A stretch of 64,000 bases of DNA from Rhea pennata (Eukaryota; Chordata; Aves; Rheiformes; Rheidae): contig NC_084702.1 in the NCBI RefSeq assembly GCF_028389875.1, forward strand, positions 59,312,553 to 59,376,552, given 5' to 3'. The translations under genes were made by a program, and so were the position numbers. The stretch's first letter is position 1, and each line of letters starts with the position of its first letter. A model generated the notes under the pieces. That model was given only the letters and a program-made list of their open reading frames with translations, did not search any database and was not told where the DNA came from. Shown one piece after another: positions 55,001 to 64,000 of the stretch.

Positions 55001-56720
55001 AGCTGTTTCCTCAATTGGTGCAGTTCTGCTGAATCATATTTTACTCTATGCATAGCCAGTTTCTCTTATTTCTGTACATATTGCAATAAGGATTTTAAAG
55101 GCCCCTTTTAGTCTATTTAGTCATCTTCTTGGTAAGCCCCTTCCTTTATATTTAGTTTTGAAAACATTAAAACGGCACCTCCAAACATAGTAACTTCCCA
55201 TTATTAAAGTTCTACAATGAAAACTTCCCATTATAAGCAAAAACACATTTCTGACAATAATATACCATGACAAATAAGAGACTTACTTAGTACATGCTAC
55301 ATGTGTAATGACATCTCTGTGCATGTAACTGCGTTCATACATTGAAGCACTTGGAAGATTTTCAAGATAGACATGCTCAAATTCAAGGACTGAACAGAAT
55401 AAAAAGAAAAAAAAATCAGGAAAATTTGTGTTCATAATGACGTACCTAGCTTTTCTTCTCCATTAATTACCCTTGAATACCTTTCACGTTAGTAAAATAA
55501 CTAATTGTGCTAACATAATACAAGGGATTTTCGCTGTGGTTTCATGCTCAGATTTCTAGATTCATGACAGACTAAACCTATTCAGACTCCCCTTTCAACC
55601 ATGAGGCCTGCTCCTAAAACACTATTATTATTTTGGCTTTCTGAACGTGTAAAAAGAATCTGAAAAACACAAACATGCAAAGCCTGTTATTGACACCACT
55701 TCTGCCTTAATAAGATTGTTTGAAAACAGAAACCTGAGCATTTTACCTGGGAAATATTTATGTACACTACTTCTTATTTAAAGCACATCTTTCACAAATA
55801 ATCTGGAAATATAATGTCCCTGTTGGCAGAGAATGTTTTTAATAGTATTTTAATAGAGCTTTTATGCAGATCACTGAATACCTCGTGGCTCAGTCTCCCA
55901 CTATATAAATAATCAGCTGTTTCTGATGTTTCATTATATTTGAGGTACTGTGAGAAAGGGGATGATCAATCACATCTTTTTTTTTTTCTCCCAAAAAAAT
56001 GAAGTCATTGTTATGAGATTCACAGTCCCCTTCAGAAATTACAATTTAAATTCTAAGCGCCGCCATCTACCCTTTTCGTTGTTTAACTGGCCCACCTGAA
56101 ATGAGCTGATTTACTGTTTTTTTTCTCCAATCTTTGTATCGTAATGGTTAATATGTACACAATTGCACTTCTGAATAACCTGGAAGGTTTGCACCTGATG
56201 AACAAAGGCAAACTCACACCGCCATCCCCATAACGCCTACGGAGCCCTGCACCGCGGAGCTCACCCGAAACGCGGAGGAGAGGCTCCCCGCTGCTCGCCC
56301 CGCTTCGGCCGCGCTCCGCGGGACGGTGCCGGGGGAGCCCCGCGGCCAGCAGCGGCACGGCCGGAGCCCGGCCAGGGCTGACAGACCCCTCGGCCCGCGG
56401 GGATCTGCCGGAGCAGGCAGGGACGCGGCGTGCCGAGCCCCTCGCGGTTGCTCCCAAGGCCCTGAGGCGAAGCTGCCGCCGCGGGGCAGCGCGGCCGCGC
56501 CAGCCGAGCTCCCCCCGCCACAGGGCCCCGCTCGGCGCAGCGCCCAGAGCGGCCGCCCGCGGGCTCCGCTCCTCCCGCTACCTCGCCTCTTCTTCGCCTG
56601 CGCAGCCTCCCCCGGCAGGGGCCCGACCCAGCGCTCCTCGTCCTCCGCCTCCGCCTCGCCGCCGCCCGCGCCCGCCGCATCGCGCTGCTTCCTCCTGCGC
56701 TCCGGCTCCGCCGCCTCCAT
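42901..56720 (-). CDS. PPWD1: PPWD1 (peptidylprolyl isomerase domain and WD repeat protein 1), complete coding region
   Basis: PPWD1 is a nuclear cyclophilin found in spliceosomal C complexes; it catalyses cis-trans isomerisation of prolyl bonds. Eleven coding exons join in frame to 627 aa (human 646; the difference is in exon 1): 56582-56720, 55287-55389, 54548-54648, 53176-53296, 50060-50507, 49318-49508, 48630-48819, 46995-47176, 44691-44772, 44057-44239 and 42901-43044. WD repeats span roughly residues 70-300, with motifs such as [10 protein letters not shown] and GSDRKVRIF. The cyclophilin domain runs from about 473 to the end. Catalytic Arg516 lies in [21 protein letters not shown] follows, and Trp582 (PWLDNKH) is the cyclosporin-contact tryptophan. 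The start is Met at 56720; the codon 15 bp upstream in the same frame is GTG, not ATG. It is head to head with CENPK. Confidence 0.97.
44057..44239 (-). CDS. PPWD1: PPWD1 exon 10, cyclophilin core
   Basis: 183 nt. [60 protein letters not shown] and T: the signature cyclophilin core. Acceptor TTTCTGTGCAG, donor GTGAGT. Confidence 0.97.
44691..44772 (-). CDS. PPWD1: PPWD1 exon 9, catalytic arginine
   Basis: 82 nt. [20 protein letters not shown] then VFHRIIK; Arg516 in FHRII is the cyclophilin active-site arginine. Acceptor TGATTTCAG, donor GTAGCT. Confidence 0.96.
46199..46239. repeat. (CAAA)n low-complexity tract
   Basis: A-rich run ending in four CAAA units in PPWD1 intron 8. Confidence 0.85.
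46761..46853 (+). mobile_element. CR1 LINE 3'-terminal fragment
   Basis: GAGTTGGACTAGATCTCCAG then AGGTCCCTTCCAACCTCAAC and a TTTTGTGATTCTGTGATT tail: the last roughly 90 bp of CR1, sense plus, in PPWD1 intron 8. Confidence 0.9.
46995..47176 (-). CDS. PPWD1: PPWD1 exon 8, linker and start of cyclophilin domain
   Basis: 182 nt. [36 protein letters not shown], then [20 protein letters not shown]. Acceptor TTTGTTCTTCAG, donor GTATGT. A CR1 fragment sits about 140 bp beyond its donor in intron 8. Confidence 0.96.
47811..47945. repeat. diverged local duplication
   Basis: CACACAAACCACA followed by GTTTTAGGAAG and a TAT.CTATCT stretch occurs twice, about 95 bp apart. Diverged copies in PPWD1 intron 7, close to the 59-bp duplication. 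Confidence 0.5.
48057..48174. repeat. exact 59-bp tandem duplication
   Basis: Two adjacent identical 59-bp units (48057-48115 and 48116-48174), each starting CATTGCATCTCATCC and ending CGCATCTTTTTTAT, in PPWD1 intron 7. Perfect identity implies a recent duplication or an assembly artefact. Confidence 0.9.
48630..48819 (-). CDS. PPWD1: PPWD1 exon 7
   Basis: 190 nt. [20 protein letters not shown] through [10 protein letters not shown]. Acceptor TTGTACTTCAG, donor GTGTGTGT (a weak-looking GT). Confidence 0.95.
49318..49508 (-). CDS. PPWD1: PPWD1 exon 6
   Basis: 191 nt. [20 protein letters not shown] through [14 protein letters not shown]. The first codon is an internal methionine (family sequence DESLS-MFTEL), not a start. 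Acceptor TTTCATGTAG, donor GTAAGT. Confidence 0.96.
50060..50507 (-). CDS. PPWD1: PPWD1 exon 5, WD repeats
   Basis: 448 nt, the largest PPWD1 exon, residues 155-304. Begins [20 protein letters not shown], includes [11 protein letters not shown] and [10 protein letters not shown], and ends MRVFDESLS before a GTGAGT donor. Acceptor TTTGTTGCAG. Confidence 0.97.
50508..53175 (-). other. PPWD1 intron 4
   Basis: 2.7 kb of AT-rich sequence holding only the short 10-bp repeat near 51574. No exon or transposon recognised. Confidence 0.6.
51574..51598. repeat. 10-bp tandem repeat
   Basis: GCAAGACAAC twice in tandem plus GCAAG, in PPWD1 intron 4. Confidence 0.8.
53176..53296 (-). CDS. PPWD1: PPWD1 exon 4, WD repeat
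   Basis: 121 nt. [20 protein letters not shown] then [20 protein letters not shown]. Acceptor TTTTTTATAG, donor GTAAGT. Confidence 0.96.
54548..54648 (-). CDS. PPWD1: PPWD1 exon 3, WD repeat
   Basis: 101 nt. [20 protein letters not shown] then [13 protein letters not shown]; a clear WD-type blade (SHDGHVKFW). Acceptor TAATTGCAG, donor GTGAGA. Confidence 0.96.
55287..55389 (-). CDS. PPWD1: PPWD1 exon 2
   Basis: 103 nt. [20 protein letters not shown] then [14 protein letters not shown]. Acceptor ATTCTGTTCAG, donor GTAAGT. Leads into the WD-repeat region. Confidence 0.96.
56582..56720 (-). CDS. PPWD1: PPWD1 exon 1 (coding part)
   Basis: 139 nt, 46 codons plus one base. [17 protein letters not shown], then an acidic Gly/Ala/Glu segment and [26 protein letters not shown] is the conserved family anchor. 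The donor is GTAGCG. Shorter than the human N-terminus by about 19 residues. Confidence 0.93.
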
Positions 56721-56878
56721 GCTGCCTTGCGTCACTGCCCCGCGACACCGCCCCCGCCCCCGTCCTGCCTTCCGGGGCGCCCCAGAGTGACGCCACCGCG
56801 GCGGCGGCGCGGCGCAGCCAGTGAACGCGGAGCGCGCGCAGACTTGGAAGCCGCCGGGCCGAGGCGCGCGGAGCTGCC
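56721..56878. promoter_or_regulatory. compact divergent PPWD1/CENPK promoter
   Basis: Only about 158 bp separate the PPWD1 start codon (56720, minus) from the candidate CENPK start (56879, plus). The stretch is GC-rich and TATA-less. It shows an ETS-like CCTTCCGG (56768-56775) and two TGACGC half-sites in opposite orientation (GTGACGCAA read minus at 56727-56735, GTGACGCCA at 56787-56795), resembling CRE/ATF or E4F1 half-sites. Motif identities are suggestive only. Confidence 0.65.
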
Positions 56879-56881
56879 ATG
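56879..56881 (+). CDS. CENPK: CENPK candidate exon 1 end: start codon abutting the splice donor
   Basis: GAGCTGCCATG is followed at once by GTAACC, a good donor. Splicing here to 59553 would leave a one-codon coding segment in exon 1 and continue in frame as MAEKLPEQMSDSQ. The Kozak context (GCTGCCATGG before splicing; GCCATGGC after) is strong. The exon 5' limit is not visible. Confidence 0.5.
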
Positions 56882-59800
56882 GTAACCGCGGGCCGGGGGG
56901 GGGGGGGGAAGGGGGCGGCCGCGCCCCGGGAGCCCCTCGGAGGGGCCTCGGGGCGCCGGGCCGCCCCCAGCGCGCGGGGCTCGCCTGCCTTTCCCGCCTC
57001 CTCCTCTCACTGCCTCTGGCTCTGGCCTTCGTGTGGGGGAGAGCGAAAGCTTCTGACCTCGCCTCTCTGTGGCGTTACTGGCGTCCTGCTGCCCCTCCCC
57101 CCCCCGGGGTGAGACCGCCCTAATTTTCCCTCTTTTCTTCCCTAACAGATTTTTCAGGCTTACCGTGACTCTCCTTTCTCATCTCTGAATTTCTTCCGCT
57201 GTACGGTTATTCTGTATTTGTCGATGTTGAACATAATTTGCATAAAGTTTGCCTGGTCCCGTGCCTTGATTAGAGGTCTCAAGTTTTCAAGTCTCTTCGG
57301 GCCCCGACGAATTAAATATTTGTCATTTACGCGCTTCAGTATGTTGCTATCCCTTATTCGTGTGTGAAAGTTGAGAACTTCACAGAAACTTTGAAAGCAT
57401 GAAGCAAAACATCTTTTTCTGTTATGAGAAAAATGGTATGGGGGAGAAATTATGGGAGGAGGAGGAGAGGATATATTTTTCCCCAATTATATTCCTCTGA
57501 AAGGGAACAAAAAGCAATATATGTGCGTGGACAAGTGTGCATTGTAGCTCACTTTCTAATACTAGGTTTACCTGCTCTTTAGTATTTTTATGAGATGAAA
57601 AATTTTTTATTTTTGAACTATAACAGACAAACAAAGCTTTCAGGTAAGGAGTATGAAAAGAGGCCTAATATGACACAAAAATAGAAGGATCTCATAACTG
57701 CAAGCTCTAAAGAAAATCATCTAAACAAACATGACACTTAGGTGTGTATACCTTATAAAGTAATTAACATAGCACACTGTTAAGGACTGCAAGTGGATTT
57801 GTCTTGCTCCACAGAGACCTATATTGTTTTCTCACACTATGTAGGTTTTGAAACTTTTTTTAAAACCATTGCCATTAACGTTTTGAAGATCAATGATAAT
57901 GAAGTGGTTATAATAATTACTTTAAACCTTTTGATTTTTCTCACTTTGTATTCAGAGATATTTATCTCATGTAGTGTTTTTGTTTTGGTTTGATTTTATT
58001 ACTGCGTGAGGGGGTGGAGGGAAAGAGGAAGGACAGTTTTTCCCCCCTCTCACGTGTTTCCACTGCAGCTCGTTATTGTTAGTCTCCTCTGGGGCCTCTC
58101 AGCTGTACTGCAGATCCTTAAGGCAAAGTCCATACTGCCTGACTGACACAGTGCTCCCTCTAGCTTTTTGTCAGGATGAAAATCATCTATTCAGACTTTT
58201 TGTTTTGTTTGTCTCCTTGCCAGTTTTTGGTCCGAAACGAAAGTTTACATCTTATCTCAAGACTGCCTAGCTTTTTTATTAGCCTTCTGTGGGGGACTTC
58301 GCTGGAGGCATTTCAGAAGTCTTAATAAATTATGTGAGCTAGTTTTCTTTCATGTTATGGAGTTATTCCAAGCTCTTAAGAAAATAATGATTTTTCCTTT
58401 GCAAAAACTGTTCTCATTAGACCTTATCAGATCATGGCAATTCAGATTTTTTTTTCTATGTTCTGTTTTTAATTATTAATGGAACAGATTTACCAGGAAA
58501 GATTATTAGAAGTATTGCTACCTTTCAATTCTCTAGTGTGTTCAGCCCTGTGTTCAGTGAGACATTATTATTTTTTGTTAGCCACTCTGCTGCAACATAC
58601 TTTAACTTTGGAACTAAATTATTCATTTGTTTGGTATATTTTTCTCTGGCATCTCTCTCTTCTGAGGAAGAACAAATAGTTGATTTTGGTTTTCTGCATC
58701 ATCAAGATGGCAAAGTCATCATTTATTTCTTCATTAGATCTTTATCTTCTTCACTGTCTCCTTTTAATTTCAAGCTATTTGGTAGGTTCAGTCATATGTT
58801 TAAGTAAAGTATTTCTCCTGAATCTGTTATATTTAGGAAATTCTATTGGCTGTTTTACCTTTAACGTTTTTTTTTAAGTGCCACTTTGGCCCTTGTCATT
58901 TTCCTCTTAGTTGCTGCTGTCATTTGTATTTTTCTTTATAGACTTAACTAAGATCATGTTTCTAAATTTATGTTTCTATTTGAACCAACAGCTCCTCAAA
59001 CATTTTAATTTTTACCTGTGATGAGTTTTTCCTGGCCTTGCTGGTGCCCTCTTCATTCAATAGCTTGCATGTCACTCAGGTTCTTCTGTCGTTTGTTTTC
59101 TCTTATTAACCTCCAAGACAGCTGATTTTGAAACCTTTTTATGATGTTTTTTGGAAAATGGAGCAAAAGTGACTATGCAGAAGACCTTTACAGGTATATG
59201 GAAGAAGAGTGTGGCTTTGTAGGTGTGCACTATTTCCCATTGTTTTTTAGTAAAGTTATCAGAAAAAAAGAACAAAAAGAAACCCAACAAGTGCAGATCA
59301 TCCACAGCAGTTTTGAAAATTTAACACTGTGATTCAATTAAAAAAAATTATTATCTTTTTTTCAAAATTGACTGCAGTAGTACAGTTAGCTGATTTTACT
59401 GGTTGGTTGGGCTGTCTACAGTTACTAGGGAATTAACTGAAAACTTCATGGATTCAAAGAGTTTGTTTTGTTACATATTTGACTTAAAGGATTCAATATC
59501 CTGTTTATAATTGTAAATCTTTGTGGTAATGGTTCTATTTGTTTGATAATAGGCAGAAAAATTACCAGAACAGATGTCAGACTCCCAGATTTTGCCTCCA
59601 GAAAATATCAAGGAATCAGTGTGTCCTGTAGATGCCAAAGAAGAGCTCCTGGATGAATGTGAGAGTATTTGGAGGCAGCTGGAAGAGGTACAGCAATTGT
59701 GAACAGTAGGCAAAGTTTGTGGTCAGCTTTTCTCAGTGTTCTGTCTTTCATCTCCTCTCTCTTCCTTGCTTCCTCACCATGCTTCCCGCTGCCCCCCATA

Positions 59801-62800
59801 CCCCCAAATCCCCACATCCTAACAACAACACAGACAGACAGACCTTCAAAAGCCAGAAGTAGAAATGCTAGCGGGGGTGAAGAATGCCTTGCAATGTCAG
59901 TCTTTGTTTACAGTGGGCTGATGTTAAGATTTAGTTAAATCTTAAGTAGAGAGGGAACATATCCTAAAACTAAGGAAAATATAAACAATTGTTGTTTGTG
60001 TTGTAGTAGTACCAGCAAACCAAGACTGAGAATCCTTCTCTCTTTAGCCTCATACAAAGTGGAATTGGTGTCCTCAGATACTTATGGTCTTATACAAGTG
60101 AGAGACAGAGGAGGAGAATGGGAAGAGAAAGAGACTCTCAGAAGGGTGATGCTGTTTACATACACTCATACAATCCAACAGTTATATCCTCGAGAATAAA
60201 ATTTATATCTCTTGACACATGGTCCGGTGTGCTTATAAAAACACATTAGAGCAAGTTGTTTAAATATTTTAAATAAAGCAAAATCCCTGCAAAGATTAGC
60301 TGTGAGAGAATAGTATGCATTCACGAGGTTATTCTGGATCTGATGAAAAATCATGTTCTAAATTATGTTTTAGGAGTCTTAATTGCTTCAATTCTATTTT
60401 GTGTAGTATTTATACGCTATACTTGCTTGCTTGAGTTCTGTGTTGCAGATGCAATATCAGGAACAGAACAGAATTAAAAATATTGCAAATCTTAAAGTAG
60501 ATTAAAGCAAAACATTATACAGTCTTAAGACCTCAAATATAAAAAACTCTATCTCAAAAGTAACTAAAATGTTGATATTTGCTATTGCATGTACTCTGAA
60601 CAGCTGTGTTATTAAGAATTTGGCACCATGCATATGCTAATATTGTGGCAGAGAATGTAACATAGGAATATACATATATGTGTGTGTGTGTACATATACA
60701 CGTATGGATTCCTATGTTTTAGATGTATAAATATGTGTATTATATAGATGCATTATATATAATTATTATTTGTATGTATTATAATGTATGACCATTTTGT
60801 ATTGCATGCAGATATATTATACATGCTTGTGCACACCTGCACACAAATGTGTATACATAAAAAAATATATATAGGAATCATAACATGGTGTTAGAGATTC
60901 CTGCATCTAGATATATGAAGTACTGTAATAACTTATCAACAGAAGTTTTGTTTGCCTTTAGGTTTTTTAATCTTAAAGGATATAATCTTCCTTCAAATTT
61001 TCAGATAAGAGGGAAATTAAAATGTTCAACAGTTCAACAGAAAGGCTTTGAAACTTTGTATCTCATTCCCAACAGCCCCAAAACAGTAAAGGAAATGATC
61101 ACATGCAGTATTTTTGGAAACTGATGAAAAGAGTTAGGATTTTTATTATTTTTGTGATTGTCACATCAGACAATTTTAAAGAATTAAGAGTTGTTGAATT
61201 ACCACCTCGGATTATGTGGTTTATGATGTAATGTTCCAATTATTGTGTCCGCGTTAGCACTTCTTATTATTTTTACTTTTATATTCCTACTAATAAGCCT
61301 AGTTCATGTGTTTATTTCCAAACATGAACAGTAAGGTTTCCAAATCACTGCTTAGTAGTACACTCAGTAGAATGCATCCTGTGCTGTAGTGGGGCAGGAA
61401 AAATTACTGTCAGCATAAACAGGTATATAAAAAAGAAAATGTTTTAGCAGATGTCTCCTGCTGAAGTCTTGTATATCTGTGGTAGCCTGGATTTCAGACT
61501 TGATATACATCCTGTTATAGTCAATGAGATCTGATGCAGTGCACTTCTGAAAATCAGACCACTTCTGAAGCATACAGTGTATTTCTCTGCTAAACGAGTT
61601 AAAACAAAAAGCAGGTATTATAACGTGATTGCTCTGTTTGCAGAGCCAGAATAGTAGTACTGAGCTGTGTTAACTGCATGCCAGCTTCCCTATTCTATGT
61701 CCACGACTCCTGTCGCCTCCTAGTTTATCTTCTTTGTCTGTTTAGTGTCTGTTGTCTTATAAACCTTTTCTCTGTAATTGCACTTTTTTCTCCTCAGATC
61801 ATACTTCCTCTCTTGATAGTTGTTGCTCTTCTACTTTTCAACAAGTTCTACATTTTTACTGTAATGTAATTTCAAAATATCTTTGCTGTTTTGAATCAGG
61901 CTCTGAGGGATGGCTTGGAGCCAAATCAGTTCTTCCTTTCCCTTTACTCCCCGCCCCCCAGTAAACAATTTTTATCAAAATTTTTAACCATCATGTTTCT
62001 CTCCTACAAAAGAAAAGAGAAAGTAAACATTGTTTTTTACTTTGTTTGTCTTCTACCAAGTGTCAAAGCAAGCTAACACTTTTAGGAACAGAAACACTGC
62101 CAGAATCAGATGCCAAGGTAAGACAATATATATATTTTTTTTTACTCTCCACAAAATCCTTTCTGTAAAGAAATGATATGTTTTCAAAAGAAGCAAACTA
62201 AGTTATCTTCATTTAGTCTCTAAGGTGGTCAACTTTGCTCTTATTAACTTTGATTTATTCTGAAGTTAGTTAGTGTCCAGTAAATGTGGAAAAGTTGCAT
62301 TTAAGTATACCAAAAAGGTTACTTGCAGTCTAGCCATGCAATCTGATAACTAACTAACACTGGCAGCAAAATGCAGGGGCATCTAACTTCTAACAGCCAT
62401 TTGGACTAATTCCTAGTCAGTGTATATGTAATTTATGAAACTGTATATAGATATCTTTAGTTTTACTCTGAAACTTGTCTTGGAAATGACTATACTCTTT
62501 TTTTTCCGCGTTGGTAGATATCATTAGGAAACTTATGTGCTAGAGTTAGAAATGAATTGAGCAACACTGAATGCATGAACTTGAACTGCTGGATCCCTAA
62601 AGTTTTTGAGAGCATACAAAAAGCTCACTTTATAGTCATGTGTAAATTCTAAATGTGAACCTGTAAAATAAAACTTATGTGTGCACTCTGAATTTGGAAG
62701 AATATAAACTATTAAACGTTTATCTGGTTAGATAGAATTCTTAAGTATTATAAATCTCCATCTAATGTGACTTCAGTAAGCACACAGAGAGTAGATTCAG

Positions 62801-64000
62801 TGTATCTGACTGAATGATTAACAAAATTACTTTTCTTCAGGGATGTATCTGTGGAATACCTTCAGGTATTTATCCATTAATTACTAACGTTAATCTCTTG
62901 CTATTAGTAAACATTTCTAAACCATTATTTACTCTGAATAAATAAAATATAAAGATGTATAAATCAAATGTATAAATACAGTCTAACTCCCTTTTTAGAA
63001 CTCTGGATAAAATCCTAGAAGTAGAAATAAATTTTGTATCATTTTAGTTGAGCATAGACTCAGGACTTTATGTTTCTTTGCAGCTTCATTAAAGCACATT
63101 GTACCGTGTAATTGATACTCTTAAATTCTGCCGTGGTGTTGTGCGTTTCTTGAAAGCTGTCATAGCAAGACAATGATTAAATGGAGATGCAAGGGCAGAT
63201 TGTACTTCATGGTAGAAAATAGGGAGGAGAGGAAAAGGTTGCGTTAGACCTACTGTCAACGCTTTCATGTGATCATATTACAGTCCGGACAGTTGCGTGT
63301 ATTTTCACTGAAGCTGACAAGGTAGCTGTAGGTTTTTCCTTCCTGCAGACCTTGTCACCAATGTTTATCCCTTAATCACTTCAGTATTATAATCATGCAG
63401 TATGCTCTGTGTGGTTTTATGCCTTAATTTTGGGGACTAATTGTAGCCTGCCATTTAATGGTATACATAATGAGCACCATATTTTCCTAGGAATGTATAT
63501 AGGGTGTAACAGGGATTTCTGCTATTTTTTGCTGTATATACTTTCTGTTGAAAAGTGTGTCCTTGATTGAAGATTGCCAAACGGCGATGTTAATTTGTTT
63601 GTTTTAAGTCCAGCTATTGGAATATCCAAAACATTTTGTACATTTTTTTGTACAGTTTAAAGAATGGGCAAAGGGTGTTCTCAGAAGTAATGCTCCAGTA
63701 TTACGAAAGTGCTGACACTAGCAGATCTAGAAAATACAAAATATTTGGTGATTATTTCTTTGGGTTTTTTTCTCTTTTTCTCCCTCTACCTAAAACTTTA
63801 GAAGTTTTAAAGATGCACTTTTAAAAGTTATTTTGAGTAATGAAAAGCAAAACTGTAGTTATCAAATCTTGGTATTTTTTATTTTGAAATTTTGCATGAT
63901 GATTCTTAGCACATTTATCTTATGTGCTTTATATTTTATTTTATAATAAAGTATGTGCTTTATATTTTATTTTATAAATACAGACCCCAGTTTCAGGAAG
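56879..64000 (+). CDS. CENPK: CENPK (centromere protein K), 5' part of gene
   Basis: CENP-K belongs to the CENP-H/I/K group of the constitutive centromere-associated network, needed for kinetochore assembly. Two coding exons are clear (59553-59687, 62061-62117) and a first exon ending at a candidate ATG (56879-56881) fits. Translation reads AEKLPEQ, MSDSQILPPENIKESVCPVD, AKEELLDECESIWRQLEE, then CQSKLTLLGTETLPESDAK. It aligns with human CENPK (EELIRECEEMWKDMEECQNK, LSLIGTETLTDSNAQ). About 64 of roughly 270 residues are in the window; the rest lies beyond base 64000. The start may be Met at 56879 (adding MAEKLPEQ) or Met at 59574, which aligns in length with the human start. Confidence 0.88.
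56882..59552 (+). other. CENPK intron 1
   Basis: Begins in the CpG island and then becomes T-rich. No additional exon was recognised; short frames here look random. Confidence 0.55.
59553..59687 (+). CDS. CENPK: CENPK exon 2
   Basis: 135 nt, phase 0 at both ends. Acceptor TTGATAATAG, donor GTACAG. Seven in-frame codons (AEKLPEQ) precede Met at 59574-59576; the exon ends with EELLDECESIWRQLEE, the conserved CENPK helix. Confidence 0.88.
60660..60874. repeat. AT/TG-rich simple-sequence region
   Basis: A mixture of TATATG, TGTGTGTGTG, TACATATACACG and TATATATA blocks in CENPK intron 2. Reads as a degenerate purine-pyrimidine alternating microsatellite. Confidence 0.8.
62061..62117 (+). CDS. 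CENPK: CENPK exon 3
   Basis: 57 nt, 19 codons: CQSKLTLLGTETLPESDAK, matching the human CQNKLSLIGTETLTDSNAQ. Acceptor TTCTACCAAG, donor GTAAGA. The next family segment (LSLLIMQVK in human) is not found before 64000. Confidence 0.88.
62118..64000 (+). other. CENPK intron 3, cut by window end
   Basis: No coding exon that matches the following CENPK segment is visible. Ends with the 31-bp-period duplication. Confidence 0.55.
63921..63976. repeat. 31-bp-period tandem duplication
   Basis: TATGTGCTTTATATTTTATT plus TTATA occurs at 63921-63945 and again at 63952-63976, with AATAAAG between. Located in CENPK intron 3 just before a TACAG trinucleotide context at 63979-63983. Confidence 0.85.

Larger units (their letters stand above)
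56200..57115. other. CpG island at PPWD1/CENPK
   Basis: A GC- and CpG-dense block, sharply bounded by AT-rich DNA, covering both first exons. It contains a 14-base G run at 56895-56908. Long open frames in this block arise from base composition. Confidence 0.85.

Noticed and set aside
56721-56735. Upstream in-frame start adding five residues (TQGS) to PPWD1
   Set aside because: The codon at 56735 is GTG, not ATG, so the first usable start is 56720.
56083-57123. Long overlapping frames on both strands around the PPWD1/CENPK CpG island
   Set aside because: Same compositional effect. Only the PPWD1 exon 1 segment ([10 protein letters not shown] to AKKRR) belongs to a real protein.
63984-64000. 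Possible CENPK exon 4 after ATAAATACAG
   Set aside because: The 17 visible bases read TPVSG in the required phase and do not resemble the expected LSLLIMQ segment. Too short to support.

Overview
The window is ordinary vertebrate chromosomal DNA, almost certainly from a bird. The evidence is multi-exon genes with GT-AG introns, AT-rich introns, two sharp CpG islands, and two 3'-end fragments of CR1 (the typical avian LINE) carrying the characteristic TTCTGTGATTCTGTGATT-type tail. No bacterial, phage or plasmid features are present. The gene set matches the conserved human 5q12.3 block TRAPPC13 - SHLD3 - TRIM23 - PPWD1 - CENPK. In birds this block lies on the Z chromosome (established knowledge), so a Z location is likely but is not shown by the sequence itself. 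The species cannot be named.

Layout. Bases 1-19867, minus strand: the 5' half of TRAPPC13, with nine coding exons including an 18-nt microexon; the 3' half lies outside the window. SHLD3 (249 aa, single coding exon, minus strand, 16743-17492) is nested in TRAPPC13 intron 1. Bases 19868-20352: a CpG-island promoter shared head to head by TRAPPC13 and TRIM23, with two inverted ZNF143-type sites, an NRF1-type palindrome and a YY1-type motif over the TRIM23 start codon. Bases 20353-37820, plus strand: the complete TRIM23 coding region in 11 exons, 581 aa (RING, B-boxes, coiled coil, Arf GTPase domain). Bases 37821-42900: the convergent tail-to-tail interval with the 3' UTRs of TRIM23 and PPWD1. 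Bases 42901-56720, minus strand: the complete PPWD1 coding region in 11 exons, 627 aa (WD repeats plus cyclophilin domain). Bases 56721-56878: a second compact CpG-island promoter. Bases 56879-64000, plus strand: the 5' end of CENPK, three candidate coding exons, cut by the window edge.

How the genes relate. They are unrelated housekeeping functions that share promoters. TRAPPC13 acts in Golgi and autophagy membrane traffic, SHLD3 in DNA double-strand-break end protection, TRIM23 is an E3 ligase/GTPase in ubiquitin signalling and autophagy, PPWD1 is a spliceosome-associated prolyl isomerase, and CENPK is an inner-kinetochore protein. Exon borders were set by reading splice sites and checking codon phase from exon to exon. 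All TRIM23 and PPWD1 exons join in frame without a stop, and so do the visible TRAPPC13 exons.

I found no convincing novel biological system. The points most worth a second look are the nested SHLD3 gene, the TRAPPC13 microexon, the CENPK start codon that may be separated from the rest of the reading frame by intron 1, the paired ZNF143-like sites, and a perfect 13-bp inverted repeat downstream of TRIM23.
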